Below the pieces are notes generated by a model that made no database searches, was not told the DNA's origin, and was given only the letters and a program-made list of their open reading frames with translations. The position numbers and the translations under genes are program-made. DNA of 64,000 nucleotides. Origin: Sphingomonas sp. Leaf17. Its GTDB lineage: Bacteria > Pseudomonadota > Alphaproteobacteria > Sphingomonadales > Sphingomonadaceae. Positions 55,086-63,613 of the stretch are shown here, piece by piece; the first letter of the stretch is position 1; each line of letters begins with the position of its first letter. The stretch lies in the NCBI RefSeq assembly GCF_001421505.1, contig NZ_LMKL01000004.1:372001-436000 (forward strand), written 5' to 3'.

Positions 55086-55107
55086 GAGCGTACTCCTGTA
55101 AGGGGTG

Positions 55108-55554
55108 TCAGGTGAGGGGATTGGGCGTCGAATAGGACGCCATGATCATCAGGTCGGCACCGCGCGGCGGCTTGCCCGCGGCTTCAATGGCGATGTCGTC
55201 GGTGCCGGCGGCAGACGTGTCGAGCCAGTCGCACAAGCCGCCGAGCGTCCGGTCGGTGGCTACCGCCTGCCCGATCGCGACGAGCATGACGTCCAGCGCC
55301 TCCTCGCTGGTCAGGCCGTGCGACCGCGCCGTCGACACCTCGATCGGGATCCTGTGCTCATAATGATAGGCCATCGGGCTGAAGGTGTATTCCGGCTCGC
55401 CCGGATCGCCACTGCGGACGACGACCATGCCGGCGGGCGGGATGATCGCCGGCGCGGCATCCTCACCGTCAAGACCCATGACCCGCGCACCGGGCAGCGC
55501 GATCTGGATCAGCTGCTTGACCCGCCACAGGACGGTAAGGCGCTTGGACATCAT
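55108..55554 (-). CDS. Phage tail terminator/completion protein
   Basis: 148 residues: RLTVLWRVKQLIQIALPGAR, YHYEHRIPIEVSTARSHGLT, and RTLGGLCDWLDTSAAGTDDI. Short alpha-beta protein directly upstream of the tube gene, the position of lambda gpU-type terminators, which cap the tail. Overlaps the preceding gene (ATGA). Confidence 0.7.
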   Translation of the reverse strand: MMSKRLTVLWRVKQLIQIALPGARVMGLDGEDAAPAIIPPAGMVVVRSGDPGEPEYTFSPMAYHYEHRIPIEVSTARSHGLTSEEALDVMLVAIGQAVATDRTLGGLCDWLDTSAAGTDDIAIEAAGKPPRGADLMIMASYSTPNPLT

Positions 55555-56213
55555 GTCATCATCCGCCGATTAAAATCTTCGAGGAAGCTGGCTTCCCAGC
55601 GTCCGGCCGGCCCGCGCAGGTCGAGAATGCGGGGCATGGTGACCGTCTTGCGCAGCACATACATCAGCACTGGCTCCGCCTTGCGGCCCTGCCGCAGCCG
55701 ACCCTTCGTCACGCGGCGCAAGGACCGTGCATTGCGCGCGGCGACGACGTCCATGAAGGCCAGCACCGTCCCGGCCCGGCCCTTTCGGACGGTCAGGTCC
55801 GCATTAAAATGATTCTCCAGCTCCTCGGGCGACATCCGGCCGCCCTTGATGCGCTTGCCGCGGGTGGAGGTCCGACCGCGCGAGGTCGGCACATTCTTGG
55901 TCGGGATCCACAGGTATTTCGCGCCATTGACGGGCCGGATCGTCGCGCCTTCCACGAAGCTCGTGATGATCTCCGGTGCATTCGACCAGATATAGCCGCT
56001 CGGATTCATGCTCTCGCGCTGCTCGGGATAGACCCGGTCGCGCCACGTATTGGCGAGGCGCTTGCTCAGCCCATTCGATACGATCTGCTCGCGCAGCTCG
56101 GCCACCGTCGGGCGGGTCGTCGCCCGCATCGCGCCGGTCGCCGCTTTGGCGACATCCCCCTCCAGGTCGATCATCAGGCCCGCAAAGTCGGGCATCTCGA
56201 TGTCGACCTTCAC
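55551..56213 (-). CDS. Phage tail completion protein (DUF6441-like)
   Basis: 220 residues from a GTG whose bases overlap the upstream stop (GTGA): VKVDIEMPDFAGLMIDLEGD, RVYPEQRESMNPSGYIWSNA, PEIITSFVEGATIRPVNGAK, with a basic middle. The family is common in head-tail regions of siphoviruses and resembles lambda gpZ-type joining proteins in location. Family name by recollection; function by position. Confidence 0.75.
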   Translation of the reverse strand: MKVDIEMPDFAGLMIDLEGDVAKAATGAMRATTRPTVAELREQIVSNGLSKRLANTWRDRVYPEQRESMNPSGYIWSNAPEIITSFVEGATIRPVNGAKYLWIPTKNVPTSRGRTSTRGKRIKGGRMSPEELENHFNADLTVRKGRAGTVLAFMDVVAARNARSLRRVTKGRLRQGRKAEPVLMYVLRKTVTMPRILDLRGPAGRWEASFLEDFNRRMMT

Positions 56214-56560
56214 GGCTCGCGCAGCTCCACGCCACACGTCCAGCCGATGCGCTCCAGATCGAGGACAGGGTCGCCGAAAATCTCGAAGACCTCACCGCCC
56301 ACGACCTGCCCATCGACGATCCGCCCCTCGATCGCGATAAAGTCGCCGGAGGCGGGCGCATTGACCTCCGATCGTCGGATCTCGATCAGCGTCGCCGCAT
56401 TGTCCAGCACCCGACTGTCGCCGAAGCCCGTCGTCCGGTCGGGCGCGCTCCGGATGACGCGGATCGCGATTGGTGATCCTTCAGCCGGCTGGAATATCGC
56501 CGGCGACGACCCCGGTGCCCAGAAAAGAGCATCGAGCGCCGCCTGATAGGGATCCCCCAT
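56210..56560 (-). CDS. Phage head-tail joining protein
   Basis: 116 residues, beta-rich: DPYQAALDALFWAPGSSPAI, FGDSRVLDNAATLIEIRRSE, GGEVFEIFGDPVLDLERIGW. Size and place between capsid and tail genes fit a head completion or stopper protein. Start overlaps the upstream stop by one base and the end overlaps the next GTG. Confidence 0.7.
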   Translation of the reverse strand: MGDPYQAALDALFWAPGSSPAIFQPAEGSPIAIRVIRSAPDRTTGFGDSRVLDNAATLIEIRRSEVNAPASGDFIAIEGRIVDGQVVGGEVFEIFGDPVLDLERIGWTCGVELREP

Positions 56561-56868
56561 CAGCCTGCGCGGTGGGCACGGATCGCGGCGATGATGTCCG
56601 CCTTCAGCGTGGCGCCGGAAATGTCGATCTGCTCGACTTCTGCCAGCTCGGACAGCTGAGCGATTGTCAGCAGGTCCAGTCCGTCACCATCGACGGGCGG
56701 CTCGACATCGTCGGCATGCTCGCCATCGGCATCGAGCGGCGGATCCTTCAGCACGCCGCCCTGCACGAGCCGCGCAGCCTCCCGATTGCTGATCGTCAGC
56801 GGCCCTTCATGTGGGTGCCGGACCTCGCCATTGACGATGGTCGGGCCGAAAATGGTCACGGTCTTCAT
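56560..56868 (-). CDS. Small head-region protein with RHPHEG motif (copy 2)
   Basis: 102 residues. MKTVTIFGPTIVNGEVRHPH continues EGPLTISNREAARLVQGG, followed by an acidic linker and a C-terminal helical part (LTIAQLSELAEVEQIDISGA) that looks like a small helix-extended-helix (SAP/Rho-N-like) fold. It shares the RHPHEG and EAxRLV blocks with a gene on the other side of the decoration protein gene. Role unknown, perhaps capsid assembly or DNA contact. Confidence 0.65.
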   Translation of the reverse strand: MKTVTIFGPTIVNGEVRHPHEGPLTISNREAARLVQGGVLKDPPLDADGEHADDVEPPVDGDGLDLLTIAQLSELAEVEQIDISGATLKADIIAAIRAHRAG

Positions 56869-56939
56869 GGGCTCACTCCATAAAATGGGGCGACGACACG
56901 CGCCGCCCCGAGGCTGCACCGGGGGGAGTGGCCGGTGGG

Positions 56940-57278
56940 TCAGGCCGCGATCTGGCCGGTCACCATGACGCGGCCAATGACGGCGGCCGAGGCGGCGGCC
57001 TGCGTCGCCGCGCCGATCAGCGCATTCGTGCCGACCGTGGTGGTGACCGCGAAGGTGGTATTGTCCCAGTACAGCTTCTGGCCGGGCGTCCACGCCTGGC
57101 CGGCGGTCTTGGTCAGGTCCCACACGCCAATGCGGCGTGCTTCGACCGGCTTCCCGATCGCGGCGGCGGCCAGCGCGACGGCGAAGATGCCGCCGACCAT
57201 GAAGCCGTCGCCGCTGGCAAGCGCACGGGGCGCGATGAGGGTGAGCGTCTCACCCGGCTGGACGAAATTGCGAGCCAT
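56940..57278 (-). CDS. Capsid decoration protein (DUF2190-like)
   Basis: 112 residues: NFVQPGETLTLIAPRALASG, GFMVGGIFAVALAAAAIGKP, and QKLYWDNTTFAVTTTVGTNA. This matches the DUF2190 family of small beta-rich proteins that sit on the capsid surface, usually coded beside the major capsid gene as here. Confidence 0.85.
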   Translation of the reverse strand: MARNFVQPGETLTLIAPRALASGDGFMVGGIFAVALAAAAIGKPVEARRIGVWDLTKTAGQAWTPGQKLYWDNTTFAVTTTVGTNALIGAATQAAASAAVIGRVMVTGQIAA

Positions 57279-57284
57279 GCGGAT

Positions 57285-57587
57285 TTACTCCTTCGGGGCC
57301 GTGCCCTTGCGGGCGGGCTTGGATTCGGGGGCAGGCACAGGCGCGGCCTGCGACAGATGCGGATTGTCGAGCGGCGGCGTGGAGATGTCGCCGGCGGCGG
57401 CCGAGATCGTCTCCTCGGTCGCATCGGACAGCTGCGCCTTGGTGAAGCCGTCGGTGACGTCCTCGGCGAGCTTCTCGACATCGACCAGGCGCTTGGCCTC
57501 GCTGTCGTCGACGGGGATCGCACCCTCGTGCGGATGACGCAGGACGCCGCCGACATAGGCGGCACCCAGCAGAGCGATGTATTTCAT
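57285..57587 (-). CDS. Small head-region protein with RHPHEG motif (copy 1)
   Basis: 100 residues: MKYIALLGAAYVGGVLRHPH, EGAIPVDDSEAKRLVDVEKL, then VTDGFTKAQLSDATEETISA and a Pro/Lys-rich tail. The RHPHEG and EAxRLV blocks match the gene beyond the decoration protein, so the two probably arose by duplication. It follows the major capsid gene after a strong hairpin. Confidence 0.65.
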   Translation of the reverse strand: MKYIALLGAAYVGGVLRHPHEGAIPVDDSEAKRLVDVEKLAEDVTDGFTKAQLSDATEETISAAAGDISTPPLDNPHLSQAAPVPAPESKPARKGTAPKE

Positions 57588-57605
57588 GGATTTTCTCCGA
57601 AAGTG

Positions 57606-57634
57606 CGGGAGGGTGGCGGGCCGCCACCCTCCCG
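57606..57634 (-). terminator. Strong hairpin after the major capsid gene
   Basis: CGGGAGGGTGGCG and CGCCACCCTCCCG form a perfect 13-base stem with a 3-base loop between the capsid stop and the next start. On the coding strand there is no T tract, so it may protect capsid mRNA or reduce read-through rather than stop transcription. Confidence 0.5.
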
Positions 57635-57650
57635 TCAGGGGCCGCACCGC

Positions 57651-59852
57651 TTAGGCGGCGACGCCCGGCTGCTTGTACGCCGACCGGTAATTCACCGCGC
57701 CGGTACCGTAGTCGTGGCGGACCTTCCATTCGACGCCATCCACGCGCCAGCCGTCCTGGCTGTCGGTGAAAGGCTCCGTGACGCCATTCAGGAAGACCAC
57801 CTCCAGCGCCGGCGCGGTATTCGGATCGGCAAAGCCGTAATAGGCCGGACCGGTCAGCCGCTGCGTGGAGATGATGTCGCTCAGCAGGCCCTTCACGATA
57901 TTGGGCTTCTGGAGCTTATTGACCGCATCGGGGTCGTACTCGCTGCCATTGATCGTGATCGCGGCACCGCGCAGGCTGCGCGGGACGAGCAGGCGATCGA
58001 GGCCGATCTCCAGATACTCATTCCCACTGATGTCACGCTGCGCGCCCATCGCCGCATCCATGTCATCGAAAGCCTTGACCGAGGGGACCGCGCCGGCCGC
58101 CGCGATATTCCCGTGCGCCGGATCGAACAGCGGCAGGCCGTCATTCATCATCGGATTGGAATTCAGCAGCGCATAGACATCGACCTCGATCGTCAGCTTG
58201 GCGGCGCGGCCCAGATCGACGGCAAGCCCGCTGAAGACGTCCATGTCGTCATTGACGATCGCCTGCCGCGACAGATTGATCATATTGCCGACGGTCTTGG
58301 CGACGATCATCTCCTTGGCGAGGTCGGGGATCGGCTTATTCTTGAATTCCCCGGCCTCATTCACCTGATCGAGCGCCCCGAAGCTGCCGCGCAGGTACCG
58401 GGTGTGCGGACGGAAATCGGTGACGGTGCCGATACCGCAGAAGCGGGTCCAGGTATCCGGCGTGGTCGCATAGGCGGCCTGCAGGATGCGGTGGATCGCA
58501 TTCTCGAAAAGCACCGGGAAATCGCTGGTCGTCTGCGTGATGACTGCGCCCTGCGCGGTCATCGCCTGTCGCACGATCATGTCGGGATCGCGCATCGACC
58601 GGGTATTCGTGCCGCCGTTCTCCAGCGATTCACGCGCCAGATCGACATTGCGCATACCGCGGAATTCGCCCGGATCGATCTTGACCGGGCTGCCCTTCAG
58701 CGCGGCGGCCTTCTCGACGAGATTGGCGACGCCCGCCTTGACGAGCAGCCAATTGGTCGCGCCTTCCCGAAATTTCTCGCGCGCATCGACCGTGACACGC
58801 GCCGGGCTGGTATGCCCGACATTGGCCGCGTCGCCGCCCTCGGCGAGCTTGTCGAGGATCTTCTCGCGCGCGGCTGCCAACGTCGATCCATCGGCGACCA
58901 GCCCGTCGATGAATTCGGCCGGCATGCGGTGCTTGGTACCGAGCGCGCGAATGCCTGTGGTGCGCTGGCGCTCGGTCGAGACTGCGGCCTGCACGTCCGC
59001 CGTCGTCAGCGCGATGGTCGGGGTGTCGGTGATGACCGGGGCGGGGGCGGCTGTTGCGGCCGCCAGCGCGAGGGCGAGGGCACCAGTCGCCGGTACCAGA
59101 TCCGGCGTGTGCAGCGCGATCGCCGATTTCACGATCTTGTCGATTTCCTTCTGCGTGCCGCCGCTGGCCTGGAAGGTGGAGATCGCGGCGGTCAGCGCCA
59201 CGGCAGTCGTATAGAGGTCCATGATTTTCTCCTGTGGACGCTGGGGTGCGGTAGCGACCGCGCGTGGCTTGCCGATCATCGCCATTGCGGAGATGCGCGG
59301 TGTCTCCGGCACCTTGCGGAAGCCGAATGCGGTGACGTCACACGCTGCCGCATTCGACGCGGCGGTGACGGACGTGACGAATTTCTGGGCGAGCGCTTCT
59401 TCCGACGTCAGCCAGGTCTCGGCATCGAGCATCGGCACCAGCTGCTCGGGCGTAAGGCCGGTCTGCCCGGAATAGATGCGGACGAGCTGGTCGCGGATGA
59501 CGTCGAGCTTGTCGGCCGCTGCGCGCAGCTCGCGCGCGTCGCCGATCGCCACGTCCCAGGGATTATGGATCATCATCAGCGCATTGTCGGCCATGATGAT
59601 CTCGTCGCCGGCCATGGCGATCACCGACGCCATCGAAGCGGCCAGGCCGTCGATATGCACCGTGACCTTGCGGCCGGCGACCTTCGCGCTGGCCAGCGCA
59701 TTGAAGATCGCCAGCCCCTCCATGACGTAGCCGCCCGGCGAATTGATGCGGACGACGAGGTCATCGTCGCTCCCGGCGATCAGGCCGAAGATGGTCTTGG
59801 CATCGAGGCCGTCCCATTCGTCGCCGATGATGCCGTAGAGGAGAATATCCAT
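57651..59852 (-). CDS. ClpP-like prohead protease fused to major capsid protein
   Basis: 733 residues. Residues 1-200 are a ClpP-fold prohead protease: RINSPGGYVMEGLAIFNAL, nucleophile candidate Ser73 in GLAASMASVIAMAGDE, and His96 in MMIHNPWDVAIGD. A middle part (about 210-380) rich in Ala/Thr resembles a scaffold or delta domain. From about residue 400 comes the HK97-fold capsid protein (GGTNTRSMRDPDMIVRQAMT, FGALDQVNEAGEFKNKPIPD). The protease would release itself and mature the capsid protein. Fusions of this kind are known in siphoviruses. The gene overlaps the portal gene stop by one base. Confidence 0.9.
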   Translation of the reverse strand: MDILLYGIIGDEWDGLDAKTIFGLIAGSDDDLVVRINSPGGYVMEGLAIFNALASAKVAGRKVTVHIDGLAASMASVIAMAGDEIIMADNALMMIHNPWDVAIGDARELRAAADKLDVIRDQLVRIYSGQTGLTPEQLVPMLDAETWLTSEEALAQKFVTSVTAASNAAACDVTAFGFRKVPETPRISAMAMIGKPRAVATAPQRPQEKIMDLYTTAVALTAAISTFQASGGTQKEIDKIVKSAIALHTPDLVPATGALALALAAATAAPAPVITDTPTIALTTADVQAAVSTERQRTTGIRALGTKHRMPAEFIDGLVADGSTLAAAREKILDKLAEGGDAANVGHTSPARVTVDAREKFREGATNWLLVKAGVANLVEKAAALKGSPVKIDPGEFRGMRNVDLARESLENGGTNTRSMRDPDMIVRQAMTAQGAVITQTTSDFPVLFENAIHRILQAAYATTPDTWTRFCGIGTVTDFRPHTRYLRGSFGALDQVNEAGEFKNKPIPDLAKEMIVAKTVGNMINLSRQAIVNDDMDVFSGLAVDLGRAAKLTIEVDVYALLNSNPMMNDGLPLFDPAHGNIAAAGAVPSVKAFDDMDAAMGAQRDISGNEYLEIGLDRLLVPRSLRGAAITINGSEYDPDAVNKLQKPNIVKGLLSDIISTQRLTGPAYYGFADPNTAPALEVVFLNGVTEPFTDSQDGWRVDGVEWKVRHDYGTGAVNYRSAYKQPGVAA

Positions 59853-61375
59853 TATGCAGGCTCCGTCGATTTGGCTGGGGCGGCCTCGGCGGGATTACCC
59901 ACCGCGGTGACGCGGCGCGGGTCGCAGTCGAAGACCAAGCCAAGCTCATCCAGCTTCTTGAAGTCCGCGACGGCCTCGGCCAGAAAGGTGTCGGGATCCT
60001 CGCCACGCTCGCGCGCCCATTGCGAGATGGTCTTGCCACCAGCGCGGATCGCATCGCGCGAGGCTTTCACCTCGTCTGCCGGATTGATCATTTCCCGGCC
60101 CGGCGGGGTCCAGCGGACGGTGACGCCGTCGACATTCTCGCCGATCATCTCCAGCGCATCGATCATCCAGGCGCTGACCGCGCCGCAGAATTGCGGGATG
60201 AAGAGCAGCCACTGCCACGTCGACAGCGACCGCTGATATTCCAGCCAGCCCATGCGGCCGGACGAGAAATTGACGCCCGACAGATCGCCGGTCAGTGCCT
60301 CGTATGGCACGCTGAGACCGGCCGCGATCGCGCGAAGCGAGACCTTGGTATAGTCGGCATAGCCTTCGACGCCGGGCGGTGACGAAAAAGTCACTTCCTC
60401 GCCCGGCCGCGCATATTGGAAAGTACCCGGCTCGATATAGTCCAGCGGCTCGCGGTCGTCGGCCAGCACGCCGTCCTCGGTCTGGATGCCGGGGATCGCG
60501 GCGCCGTCATCCTCGCCGGTGACGACGCCGACGAAGGCGGATGCGAGCTTCTGTCGCGTGAGCTGCGCATCCTCGAAGTCCGCGAAGTCCTTCATCCGCA
60601 GCACGATCGGCGCGAGCCACGTCGCGCCATGCTCCATTTCGGGCCGGTCGGCGCGGAAGACATGCGCCACATCCGCCGCCGGGACGAAGGTCGATCCCAG
60701 CGAGGTGGCGCGCGCGCTGCCGGGATGCCCGCTGTATAGCCAATACCCCTCTCGCGCGCCGATCGGACTGAATTGGACGCCGTACAGCATGTAGCCGCCG
60801 GTCACGCCCGGCGTGGTCGCCAGCGGACCGTGCTTCGACGGGTCGAGATAGTCCGGCTCTAGGATCTGCAGCTGCACCGGCAGCGGCAGGCCATCCGACC
60901 CCCGCCGCCAGCGCCGCCGCATCACCACGGCACCGCTCTCGACGATCGCCCGCGCCGCCTGCAGCTGCAGGCCGTACAGGTCGTGACGACCGCCGCTATC
61001 GCAAGCCGTCGTATCGAAATGCGCGCGGGCCTTCGCGTTCAGCGCCGGGTCGATCCTGCCGTCGCGGTACACCTGGAAGGTGATGCCCGTGCCGACCATA
61101 TTATTGGCGATCGTCGCGACCCCGCGCGCGGCGAAGGGATTATTGCGGACTAGGTCACGCGCGATCCCGCGCAGCGCCGCCGCCACCGCTGGTGACAGCT
61201 CGCCATTCGCATCGCGCTGCGTCCGTCGCCAGCCAGCAGCACGCCGGCCTAAGGTCGCACCGTCGTACTCCGCGCGCGGGCCACCGCGCGCGATCCGCTG
61301 CCGTGCCGGCGCGACCGGGCGCGGGGACGCCGCTGGTCGGCGCAGCAGCCGGTCCAGGAAGGTGCGATCGGCCAC
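59852..61375 (-). CDS. Phage portal protein (lambda family)
   Basis: 507 residues forming the dodecameric DNA entry ring. Characteristic lambda-family blocks are seen: LVRNNPFAARGVATIANNMV, GTGITFQVYRDG, HVFRADRPEMEHGATWLAPI, YEALTGDLSGVNFSSGRMG and the C-terminal WTPPGREMINPADEVKASRD. Length and place between the connector and the capsid gene are as expected. Confidence 0.93.
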   Translation of the reverse strand: MADRTFLDRLLRRPAASPRPVAPARQRIARGGPRAEYDGATLGRRAAGWRRTQRDANGELSPAVAAALRGIARDLVRNNPFAARGVATIANNMVGTGITFQVYRDGRIDPALNAKARAHFDTTACDSGGRHDLYGLQLQAARAIVESGAVVMRRRWRRGSDGLPLPVQLQILEPDYLDPSKHGPLATTPGVTGGYMLYGVQFSPIGAREGYWLYSGHPGSARATSLGSTFVPAADVAHVFRADRPEMEHGATWLAPIVLRMKDFADFEDAQLTRQKLASAFVGVVTGEDDGAAIPGIQTEDGVLADDREPLDYIEPGTFQYARPGEEVTFSSPPGVEGYADYTKVSLRAIAAGLSVPYEALTGDLSGVNFSSGRMGWLEYQRSLSTWQWLLFIPQFCGAVSAWMIDALEMIGENVDGVTVRWTPPGREMINPADEVKASRDAIRAGGKTISQWARERGEDPDTFLAEAVADFKKLDELGLVFDCDPRRVTAVGNPAEAAPAKSTEPA

Positions 61376-61377
61376 GC

Positions 61378-61602
61378 CTACAGGCCGCTGCGGTAATAGG
61401 GGACGCGGTGCCGCACGACACCGCCTAGCGCGCGAGCCTGCATGCGAAGCTGCGCGTCGACGACCTTGATCGCCGCCGCCACCGCGTCGACCGTCTGGAA
61501 AGTCGTCTCGCGCCCATCGGCGAAGCGTACCTTTTGCGCCCCGGTCGCCACCGCCACCAGCGTGGCGTGCAGCTTGTCGATGTCTGACTGCTGATATGCC
61601 AT
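61378..61602 (-). CDS. Head-tail connector, gpW-like
   Basis: 74 residues: MAYQQSDIDKLHATLVAVAT, GAQKVRFADGRETTFQTVDA, then a helix ending in QLRMQARALGG. The helix, hairpin with DGR, helix order is that of lambda gpW, and it lies between large terminase and portal as W does in lambda. It completes the head before tail attachment. Confidence 0.85.
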   Translation of the reverse strand: MAYQQSDIDKLHATLVAVATGAQKVRFADGRETTFQTVDAVAAAIKVVDAQLRMQARALGGVVRHRVPYYRSGL

Positions 61603-61603
61603 G

Positions 61604-63613
61604 CTACCTCCGTCGGCTTGCGGTGAAAGGATTCTGCTTCTTCGGCCGGACGGTCGCCGGGCGCTTGGTCGCCGGCGTCTCGCTCGCCTGCGCGGTCGGT
61701 GCGGCGCGATCGGCGGTGGTGGACTTGGCTGGGGCGCTGACTGCAGGGGCCGGGACCGAATAGTCGCCGCGCGCCTTCAGCCAGTCAGTCTCGCGCCAGC
61801 GGTCGACACCGAGTGAAAAGGCGATTGCGCGGGCGTAGACCGCATTATCCAGCGCCTCATTGCGATCGCGGACCTTGTGCCATTCGCGGCGGAAGCCGCC
61901 GTTGCGCAGGCGGATGATGCGCAGCTCTTCGGCGACGAGCTGCTTGATCCACTCGTCCGAGGTGCCGTCGGGCAGGAAGACATAGCCGTCCGGATACTCC
62001 TCGCCGTCGACCGGCCGCTCTTTCTCCAGGTCGCCGAAAAGCTCCAGCTTCGCCATCGACGTGCCGACATTCCACAGCCGCACGCCCTTTTTCAGCTTGC
62101 GCCCATTGACGGTGACGTCCTGCCAGCTCGGCGCGCCGATCAGCTGATTGGTCGCGATCGCGTGCCGGCCCTTCACTGCCATCGCGAAGCCCGGATGCCT
62201 GCGCGCCCAGGCATAGACCGGCATGGTATTCTCACCGTCGCCGGAATCGATCGCGACGCGGGCCAGCGTCATCGTCCGCCCGTCCTCGGTCACCCAGCTG
62301 CGCGCCACTTGCTGATCCAGCGCCTTCCACACGCCCTTGTCGGATATCGACCCGTGCACCTCGATCCGCTCGACGAATTCGCGATGCCGTCCGGGTCCGA
62401 AGGCCCAGATGTCCATGTCGATGCGACCACCACCGCCGCGCTGGACGTCGGCCGCGCCGATCAGCAGGCAGGCGCGCGCCGACGGAGTACCCAGCCGCAT
62501 GGACTTTTCCCGCCGGTCGTACAGTCGCTGCCACTCCGGCGCTTCGCCCCGCTCCGCCCATGCTTCGCCCAAGACCTGATTGACCCAGGTGCGCAGCAGA
62601 TTGGGATCGTGCCGGACCTCGAGAAATTCACGGGCGATTTCCAGCCAGGCCGCGCCCGGATGCTGGCTGTACGCCGCCCAGATATGAAAGCTGCGATGGC
62701 GGGGATACGCGATTGGATTATGCGCCCGCCATTCGCCATGCTCGTCCATTGCGGGCTTGTCGGCTTCGTCGATATCGCACCCGGCCTCGCAGCGGTACCA
62801 GGCGCGGGTCGGATTCTCCCTCGGCTCCCATCGGATGCCGGCTCCGGTGCCGTCACCGAAGACCAGCGTCTGCATCTGCCCGCAGTGCGGGCAGGGTACG
62901 TACCGATATTCCTGGCTGCCCTGCTCGAAGAGCGCGTCGATCCGACTGAGGCCCTTCACCTTCGGCGTCGAACCGGCGGCACTGAAGCGGCGCGGTGACG
63001 TCAGGTTGCGCTTGAAGGCCAGCCGGGCCGGATCGCCCTCTTCCTTGGTCGCCCAGGGATAGCCGTCGCACTCCTCGAGAAAGACGTCGTCCGCGGTGAC
63101 GCGGCGGAATTCCTTCGGGCTATTGGCCCCTTTGATCTGGATCCAGCCACCCTTGTAGCGCTTCGCCCGGATCTGATTGTCGGCATGCCGTGGCTTGAAG
63201 ATTGCGACGGACCGGACAATCGGCCATTGCAGCACTGGATCCAGATCGTCGCGACTGAATTTCTCGGCGTCGTCGATCGTCGGCTGGTAGATCAGCGTGC
63301 GGGCGGGGTCGTATTTGATCCGCCACGCGACGAAGCATTGCAGGATGGTCGAATAGCCAATGCGGCTGCTCTTCCTGACCGATAGCTGCGACGTCTCGGG
63401 ATCGGTGAAGGCGTCGGCGATGTCCGCCTGGAAAGGAAATGGCCGGATCCGCGCGCCGTCATCCGACCGCGCATGCGCCGCCATGAAGGTCGACAGCGGC
63501 GGGCGTTCGCGGGGGCGGCAGGCGGCGAGCCAGCTTTGCGCCAGCGCGGCACCGTGTGCGCCCGGTGCGCGGTACGGCTCAATCGCCGCCGGCGTCCTCG
63601 GGCTCTCCTTCAT
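61604..63613 (-). CDS. Phage terminase large subunit (GpA family)
   Basis: 669 residues. The packaging ATPase has a deviant Walker A (KSSRIGYST) near residues 81-89 as in lambda GpA, and an acidic Walker B-like segment (ADDVFLEECDGYP). A cysteine cluster (PCPHCGQMQ, then WYRCEAGCDI) lies mid-protein. The nuclease half contains IGAADVQRGGGGRIDMDIWA, with metal-binding Asp residues, and ALDNAVYARAIAFSLG. The C terminus is Ala/Pro/Lys-rich. It cuts and packages DNA. Start at ATG 63613 (TTG 63616 also possible), overlapping the small subunit gene. Confidence 0.95.
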   Translation of the reverse strand: MKESPRTPAAIEPYRAPGAHGAALAQSWLAACRPRERPPLSTFMAAHARSDDGARIRPFPFQADIADAFTDPETSQLSVRKSSRIGYSTILQCFVAWRIKYDPARTLIYQPTIDDAEKFSRDDLDPVLQWPIVRSVAIFKPRHADNQIRAKRYKGGWIQIKGANSPKEFRRVTADDVFLEECDGYPWATKEEGDPARLAFKRNLTSPRRFSAAGSTPKVKGLSRIDALFEQGSQEYRYVPCPHCGQMQTLVFGDGTGAGIRWEPRENPTRAWYRCEAGCDIDEADKPAMDEHGEWRAHNPIAYPRHRSFHIWAAYSQHPGAAWLEIAREFLEVRHDPNLLRTWVNQVLGEAWAERGEAPEWQRLYDRREKSMRLGTPSARACLLIGAADVQRGGGGRIDMDIWAFGPGRHREFVERIEVHGSISDKGVWKALDQQVARSWVTEDGRTMTLARVAIDSGDGENTMPVYAWARRHPGFAMAVKGRHAIATNQLIGAPSWQDVTVNGRKLKKGVRLWNVGTSMAKLELFGDLEKERPVDGEEYPDGYVFLPDGTSDEWIKQLVAEELRIIRLRNGGFRREWHKVRDRNEALDNAVYARAIAFSLGVDRWRETDWLKARGDYSVPAPAVSAPAKSTTADRAAPTAQASETPATKRPATVRPKKQNPFTASRRR

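Noticed and set aside
56928-60236. 1102-codon plus-strand open frame opposite the capsid and portal genes
   Set aside because: Low-information Arg/Gly/Asp repeats; the minus-strand genes beneath it have clear phage motifs.
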